Assembly: GCA_028817685.1 (NCBI GenBank)
Contig: JAPPPC010000182.1
Location: 1-10,980, forward strand
DNA length: 10,980 bases
Reading direction: 5' to 3'
Source: Rhodospirillaceae bacterium
Lineage (GTDB): Bacteria; Pseudomonadota; Alphaproteobacteria; UBA8366; GCA-2717185
The notes under the pieces are model-generated. The model was not told where the DNA came from. It did not search any database and was given only the letters and a program-made list of their open reading frames with translations. Of the stretch, positions 7,183-10,980 are shown piece by piece. Each line of letters begins with the position of its first letter. The stretch's first letter is position 1. A program made the translations under genes and the position numbers.

Positions 7183-7274
7183 GTACTTAAGTTTTATCGT
7201 GTTGCCTTTGTCCAATAGCAATGTTGTTGAAGAGTTTTTTCCGCGGGGACTGCCTGCGAACTGGCACAAATCAA

Positions 7275-8165
7275 CTACAAACCGATGAGGGTGAGAATAT
7301 TGTCATGCGCCACCCGGCGGCGGGTGGCCGGTGACAGTTGCTGCAGAACGCGCTGCACGCCCTCGATCCGGGCACGGTCCCATTCAACGCGGCGCTGCGA
7401 GGCGTCGGTGCCGACCACGAAGCGGGTCGGGTTGTCCTCGATCAACTGTAACCAGCGTGGCCAGACCTCGGTTCCGTCGCGCAGGATCGTGTAGTCCGGA
7501 GAGCGCGGATGGCGTCGCCAGGTCCGGGCGCTCAACTCGTAGGTCAGGTTGGGATGACGCTCGAGCATCCGTTTGGCGAGGAAATAGGGTGTGTAGCCCC
7601 CGTGCGCCCAAATGACGCTTACCGTTGGAAATTTTTCGAGCAGCATTGCGAATTCCCGTAATCGGGTGATCTCGCAATGGATGTTCACCGGGACACGGTA
7701 TCTCGCGGCCAATTCCATGATCCCAGTCATCATCGGATCCAGCGGGTCGAAGTCGGCCTCGGGAAAACCGCGCGCCGGGAAGTGCGCTACGGAGATTTCG
7801 CCGATGCCCTTGAAGTGTCCGCTTTTGAGACCGTCTTCGAGTTCCGACAGAAGGGCCGTGTCGCCGGATTGCCAAAATGGCCTGTAGTGTCGTCGCTCCG
7901 GCGAAATCGATATGAATGGAATCAGCTTGTCCGGATGCGCCGCTGCCTGCGCTTTCAGCGTTTCATTGTCGCTGGACCGGCCCCAAAAAATGATCGCCTG
8001 CGGGATGTTGTGCGCGTCCATCAATTTCAAATAAGTCTCCGCGTGATTGAGATGGACATGCGCGTCGATGAAAGACATGTCATCGGGCGCATCCGCGGCG
8101 GCGGCTGGATTGGTGAAGACGAACAACAGGAAACTCAAGCCACACAGGCGTAACCAGCGCACCAC
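7275..8165 (-). CDS. Secreted metal-dependent amidohydrolase (amidohydrolase_2-type TIM barrel)
   Basis: A 296-residue hydrolase of the amidohydrolase superfamily, probably acting in the periplasm. A signal peptide is clear: basic MVRWLR, a hydrophobic core about 8-18 and an AAA-AD type cleavage region near residue 24. The mature part begins directly with the metal motif FIDAHVHL (H36, H38). The other expected ligands follow in order: E123 in GIGEIS, H163 in VNIHCE, H188 in WAHGG and D254 in VGTDAS. Length is normal for the small amidohydrolase_2 group. The start is read as GTG at 8163-8165, with GAGAGG at 8174-8179 eight nt upstream; a second GTG directly follows. The gene is divergent from phnD, so it may share control with phosphonate uptake, but nothing in the protein names a substrate. 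Lactonase or decarboxylase activity is as likely as amide hydrolysis. Confidence 0.85.
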   Translation of the reverse strand: MVRWLRLCGLSFLLFVFTNPAAAADAPDDMSFIDAHVHLNHAETYLKLMDAHNIPQAIIFWGRSSDNETLKAQAAAHPDKLIPFISISPERRHYRPFWQSGDTALLSELEDGLKSGHFKGIGEISVAHFPARGFPEADFDPLDPMMTGIMELAARYRVPVNIHCEITRLREFAMLLEKFPTVSVIWAHGGYTPYFLAKRMLERHPNLTYELSARTWRRHPRSPDYTILRDGTEVWPRWLQLIEDNPTRFVVGTDASQRRVEWDRARIEGVQRVLQQLSPATRRRVAHDNILTLIGL

Positions 8166-8374
8166 TCCGCGATCCTCTCATTCGCACAGGCGAGGCGGCG
8201 CATGCCATCGTCGCGCCTCATATGTTCGAAGACGACAACCTATCGCATCATTGCCGCGAAAATATGGCAGGTATGCACGGCCTGGGCGCCGAACAAATTG
8301 ATTTTCATTTGACCGGAATTGCGTTAACGAGGTGAGGCACAACAGCAATGCAAATGAATACAGGGAGGATCGTC
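8166..8374. promoter_or_regulatory. Divergent intergenic region between the amidohydrolase gene and phnD
   Basis: This 209-bp spacer should hold both promoters. Visible structure: an inverted repeat GAGGCG (8192-8197) / CGCCTC (8214-8219) in the amidohydrolase leader, and CAAAT (8294-8298) / ATTTG (8307-8311) with an 8-bp spacer upstream of phnD, which could be an operator. TTGATT and TTGACC words (8298-8303 and 8309-8314) resemble -35 boxes, but no good -10 box follows at the right distance. No CTGTCAT-type Pho-box repeat was found. Confidence 0.4.
8364..8368 (+). promoter_or_regulatory. Ribosome binding site of phnD
   Basis: GGAGG lies 6 nt before the ATG at 8375 and fixes the start there. 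The upstream in-frame ATGs at 8348 and 8354 have no such site and would spoil the signal peptide. Confidence 0.8.
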
Positions 8375-9346
8375 ATGAAACGCATCTGGGCCATCGCCGC
8401 GGGACTTGCATTCTGCGGCATGACGCTGGCGCCGTTGCCGGCGGCAGCGATGGAAGACTGTCCGCGGGGAACGCTCGATAAGCAATATTGCGACCGCAAC
8501 AATGACCTGGTCGCCGACCTGCCGCTCGATGAAAGCAAGTGGGTCGATCCAAGCACGATCATCTTCTCCTACACGCCGGTCGAGGATCCCGCCGTCTACG
8601 CCAAGGTCTGGGACGGATTTATCCAGCATATGGCCAAGGTCACCGGCAAAAAGGTCGTCTTCTTTCCGGTTCAGTCCTATGCCGCGCAGTACGAGGCGAT
8701 GCGTTCCGGACGCCTGCATATCGCCGGCGTGAACACCGGCGGCAATCCGGTTGCGGTTTCCTGCGCCGGGTTCGTGCCGTTCGCCATGATGGCGTCGAAG
8801 GATGGCTCGTTCGGTTACGAGATGGAAATCATCGTACCGGCGGACAGCGACATCACGTCGCCGAACCAGATCAAGGGCGGCGACATGACCTTCACCTCGA
8901 AGACTTCGAATTCCGGATTCAAGGCGCCTTCCGCGCTGCTCAAATCCGAGTTCGGTCTCAAGGCCGGTGACGATTTCAAGCCCGTCTATTCCGGCAAGCA
9001 CGACAACTCGATCATGGGTGTCGCCAACAAGGACTACCGGGTTGCCGCAATCGCGAATTCCGTGCTGAAGCGCATGATCGATCGTAAGGTCGTGGATGCC
9101 GGAAAACTCCGCACCATCTACCGGTCGCAGACCTTCCCGACGACCGGCTACGGACATGCACACAACCTGCATCCGGAAGTGGTCGCCAAGGTCAAGCAGG
9201 CCTTCTTCACCTTCAAATGGGAAGGCTCCGATCTGAAGAAGGAGTTCAAGAAGGAAGACCGCTTCATCGCGATCAATCACAAATCCGATTGGAACGTCAT
9301 CCGCAAGATCGATGCGGCCAACGGTGTGAAATACGATTGCAAGTAA
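8375..9346 (+). CDS. phnD: Phosphonate ABC transporter, periplasmic substrate-binding protein
   Basis: The periplasmic binding protein that captures phosphonates (or phosphite/phosphate esters) and delivers them to PhnC/PhnE. The 323-residue precursor has a standard signal peptide (MKR, hydrophobic stretch to about 20, PAAA-M cleavage near 25). PhnD-family marks are FSYTPVEDPAVYAKVW (64-79), PVQSYAAQYEAMRSGRLHIAGVNTG (98-122), the likely phosphonate-holding loop TSKTSNSGFKAPSALL (174-189) and SGKHDNSI (206-213). Four cysteines sit in the mature protein (29, 39, 130, 322), which could form disulfides in the periplasm. The start is fixed by GGAGG 6 nt upstream. phnC begins 33 nt downstream, so phnD-phnC-phnE form one operon. 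Ligand preference cannot be read from sequence; AEP fits the nearby phnW. Confidence 0.93.
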   Translation: MKRIWAIAAGLAFCGMTLAPLPAAAMEDCPRGTLDKQYCDRNNDLVADLPLDESKWVDPSTIIFSYTPVEDPAVYAKVWDGFIQHMAKVTGKKVVFFPVQSYAAQYEAMRSGRLHIAGVNTGGNPVAVSCAGFVPFAMMASKDGSFGYEMEIIVPADSDITSPNQIKGGDMTFTSKTSNSGFKAPSALLKSEFGLKAGDDFKPVYSGKHDNSIMGVANKDYRVAAIANSVLKRMIDRKVVDAGKLRTIYRSQTFPTTGYGHAHNLHPEVVAKVKQAFFTFKWEGSDLKKEFKKEDRFIAINHKSDWNVIRKIDAANGVKYDCK

Positions 9347-9379
9347 GCTGAATCGGTTGGACGCGCGGGTGAGGGCGCG

Positions 9380-10237
9380 ATGCTGAAGCTCGACAATCTG
9401 GTCAAGCAATACCCGACCGGGGACCGGGCGCTGAAAGGCGTCGATCTGGAGGTTCCGGAAGGTCAGGTCATGGCGTTGATCGGCCCGTCGGGGGCCGGCA
9501 AGAGCACTCTCATCCGCTGCGTCAACCGGCTGGTCGAACCGACATCCGGCCATGTGTATCTCGCCGACGGCGAGGAAATTACCGGTCTCGGTGCCTGGGG
9601 TCTGCGCAAGGCGCGCCGGCGCATGGGCATGATCTTTCAAGAATACGCGCTCGTGGAACGGCTCTCCGTCATGGAGAACGTGCTGTCGGGTCGGCTCGGT
9701 TATGTCGGGTTCTGGCGCAGCTATCTGCGCAAGTACCCGCAGGCGGATGTCGACGAGGCTTTCCGGCTGCTGGAGCGGGTCGGGCTCGACCATATGGTCG
9801 ACAAGCGGGCCGACGAACTGTCGGGTGGGCAGCGTCAACGGGTCGGCATCGCGCGTGCGCTCATTCAGGACCCGCAACTCTTGCTGGTTGACGAACCGAC
9901 GGCCAGTCTCGATCCCAAGACCTCGCGGCAGATCATGCGGCTGATCTGCGAACTGTGCGAGGAACGCAAGCTCGCCGCGGTGATCAACATCCACGATGTC
10001 ATGCTGGCGCAGATGTTCGCGCAACGGATCGTTGGGCTGAAGCTTGGTGAAATGGTCTATGACGGCCCGCCGGACGGGCTGACGCCGGACGTGCTGACCG
10101 AAATCTACGGCGAAGAAGATTGGTCGCAAACGATCCAGCAGGATGAAGACGAGGCGGACGCGGAGGCCGACGCCGTGCCCGCCGATGTCGCGCGGCCGAC
10201 CGAAAGCACTGATGAACGCATGGCCGGATTGACATGA
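9380..10237 (+). CDS. phnC: Phosphonate ABC transporter, ATP-binding subunit
   Basis: The cytoplasmic ATPase that powers the PhnDE importer. All ABC motifs are intact in the 285-residue product: Walker A GPSGAGKST (35-43), Q-loop Q87 in MIFQEYALVERLSVMENVLSGRLG (a PhnC-typical stretch), signature LSGGQ (147-151), Walker B LLLVDEP (167-173) and the switch histidine H205 in NIHDV. After the normal PhnC end near GEEDW (about 250) there is an extra tail of some 35 residues, rich in Asp and Glu at first (DEDEADAEAD), that looks disordered. The ATG at 9380 has GAGG 5 nt upstream. The last codons overlap phnE by 4 nt (ATGA), implying coupled translation. Confusion with other polar amino-acid importer ATPases is unlikely given phnD and phnE. 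Confidence 0.95.
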   Translation: MLKLDNLVKQYPTGDRALKGVDLEVPEGQVMALIGPSGAGKSTLIRCVNRLVEPTSGHVYLADGEEITGLGAWGLRKARRRMGMIFQEYALVERLSVMENVLSGRLGYVGFWRSYLRKYPQADVDEAFRLLERVGLDHMVDKRADELSGGQRQRVGIARALIQDPQLLLVDEPTASLDPKTSRQIMRLICELCEERKLAAVINIHDVMLAQMFAQRIVGLKLGEMVYDGPPDGLTPDVLTEIYGEEDWSQTIQQDEDEADAEADAVPADVARPTESTDERMAGLT

Positions 10238-10980
10238 CCGATTTCGCCGCGTCCGGCCGCCGCCGCTGGAAACGGCCGCCCTTTATCGAAAACCCGCTGC
10301 TGCGTTGGGGCCTCTGGATCGGCGCCGGGGTTTATCTTGCGGCTGCTCTGGGGACGACGGACGTAAATTGGGGCCGGGTTTGGGAAGGATTGCCGCGCGG
10401 GCAGCGCTTCCTGGCCGGTTTCTTTCCGCCGGATTTCGTGTCGCGCTGGGATGCCATCGTCGACGGTGTTCTAGAGAGCCTTTGGATGACCGTCACCTCC
10501 ACGGTCGCCGGCATATTGCTGTCGATTCCCATCGCCCTGGGGGCGGCCCGTAACATCGCGCCGCGGCCGGTCTATTACTTCTGCCGCGCGATCATCGCGA
10601 CGTCGCGGAGTTTCCAGGAAGTCATTTTGGCGATCTTCTTCGTGAAACTGTTCGGCTTTGGCCCGTTCGCCGGGTTCGTGACCTTGAGCGTCGCCACGGT
10701 CGGATTCTTCGCCAAGCTGCTGGCGGAAGATATCGAAGATATGGACGCGACCCAGGCCGAAGCGGTCAAGGCGACCGGCGGATCCTGGTTTCAATGGCTC
10801 AATTACGGCATCCAGCCGCAGATCATGCCGCGTTTCATCGGTCTGTCGCTCTACCGCTTCGACATCAATTTCCGCGAGTCCGCGATCGTCGGCATTGTCG
10901 GCGGCGGCGGTATAGGAGCGACCTTTAACACCGCGTTCGACCGCTACGAGTTCGACTCGGCGGCGGCCATTCTGCTGGTC
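10234..10980 (+). CDS. phnE: Phosphonate ABC transporter permease (partial, runs off window end)
   Basis: The inner-membrane permease of the phosphonate importer; 249 residues are visible with no stop before the window ends. It starts at the ATG of an ATGA overlap with phnC. Hydrophobic segments lie at about 25-40, 82-104, 128-163 and 216 onward. The cytoplasmic EAA-type loop that docks to PhnC is seen as EAVKATGG at 176-183 followed by PQIMPRFIG. The PhnE-typical NFRESAIVGIVGGGGIG (212-228) is also present, a stretch very like the RESxVLGLVGAGGIG of other PhnE proteins. Only the last membrane segment and C-terminus appear to be missing. A second permease gene often follows phnE in alphaproteobacteria and may lie just beyond the window. 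Confidence 0.93.
   Translation, partial: MTDFAASGRRRWKRPPFIENPLLRWGLWIGAGVYLAAALGTTDVNWGRVWEGLPRGQRFLAGFFPPDFVSRWDAIVDGVLESLWMTVTSTVAGILLSIPIALGAARNIAPRPVYYFCRAIIATSRSFQEVILAIFFVKLFGFGPFAGFVTLSVATVGFFAKLLAEDIEDMDATQAEAVKATGGSWFQWLNYGIQPQIMPRFIGLSLYRFDINFRESAIVGIVGGGGIGATFNTAFDRYEFDSAAAILLV

Larger units (their letters stand above)
6973..7274. other. 302-bp intergenic spacer, strongly AT-rich in its central part
   Basis: No credible gene lies here. The span from about 7080 to 7245 is strikingly AT-rich against the GC-rich genes on both sides and should contain the chemoreceptor promoter (minus strand) and the end of the amidohydrolase transcript. A short hairpin CAACC (7054-7058) / GGTTG (7061-7065) and the larger inverted repeat at 7148-7182 are present. 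I could not find a convincing sigma-70 or flagellar sigma-28 promoter, nor an FNR/FixK site with two good half-sites. Confidence 0.6.

Noticed and set aside
8298..8311. TTGATTTTCATTTG upstream of phnD as an FNR/FixK-type box
   Set aside because: Only the left half-site fits the TTGAT-N4-ATCAA consensus; the right half is poor.
8324..10129. A 601-residue minus-strand open frame opposite phnD and phnC
   Set aside because: It is antisense to two unmistakable genes in GC-rich DNA. Its translation shows no family motif, and it is rich in Arg, Asp, His and Gly as shadow frames usually are.

Overview
This GC-rich, densely coded window looks like a chromosomal segment of an alphaproteobacterium. That placement rests on the style of the protein sequences, the codon use and the intergenic palindromes, not on any marker gene, so it is tentative. 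The theme is phosphonate use: an aminoethylphosphonate (AEP) breakdown gene pair at the left, a phosphonate ABC importer at the right, and a chemoreceptor and a secreted hydrolase between them.

Left third (9-4971). A dimethylglycine/sarcosine-dehydrogenase-like flavoenzyme fused to a folate-binding GcvT half (minus strand) is divergent from a two-gene plus-strand operon. That operon holds phnW (AEP:pyruvate transaminase) and phnA (zinc-dependent phosphonoacetate hydrolase). PhnW would make phosphonoacetaldehyde and PhnA would release phosphate and acetate from phosphonoacetate. The aldehyde dehydrogenase (PhnY) that should join the two steps is not in the window. The flavoenzyme may let the pathway accept N-methylated aminophosphonates, with the methyl carbon captured on tetrahydrofolate; this is inference.

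Middle (4972-8165). phnA converges with a chemoreceptor gene. The gap between them holds a terminator-like hairpin and two large tandem palindromes, one containing a perfect 40-bp palindrome that abuts the receptor stop codon. The receptor (594 aa) carries a periplasmic DUF3365/Tll0287-like domain with a CXXCH c-type haem motif, followed by HAMP and signalling domains. An unusually AT-rich 302-bp spacer with a 35-bp imperfect inverted repeat comes next. After it lies a minus-strand gene for a secreted amidohydrolase with a full metal-ligand set.

Right (8166-10980). Divergent from the amidohydrolase is a phosphonate importer operon: phnD (periplasmic binding protein), phnC (ATPase) and phnE (permease, 4-nt overlap with phnC, cut off by the window end). 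Import through PhnDCE would feed the PhnW/PhnA pathway at the other end of the locus. No tRNA, rRNA, CRISPR array, transposase or phage gene was seen.
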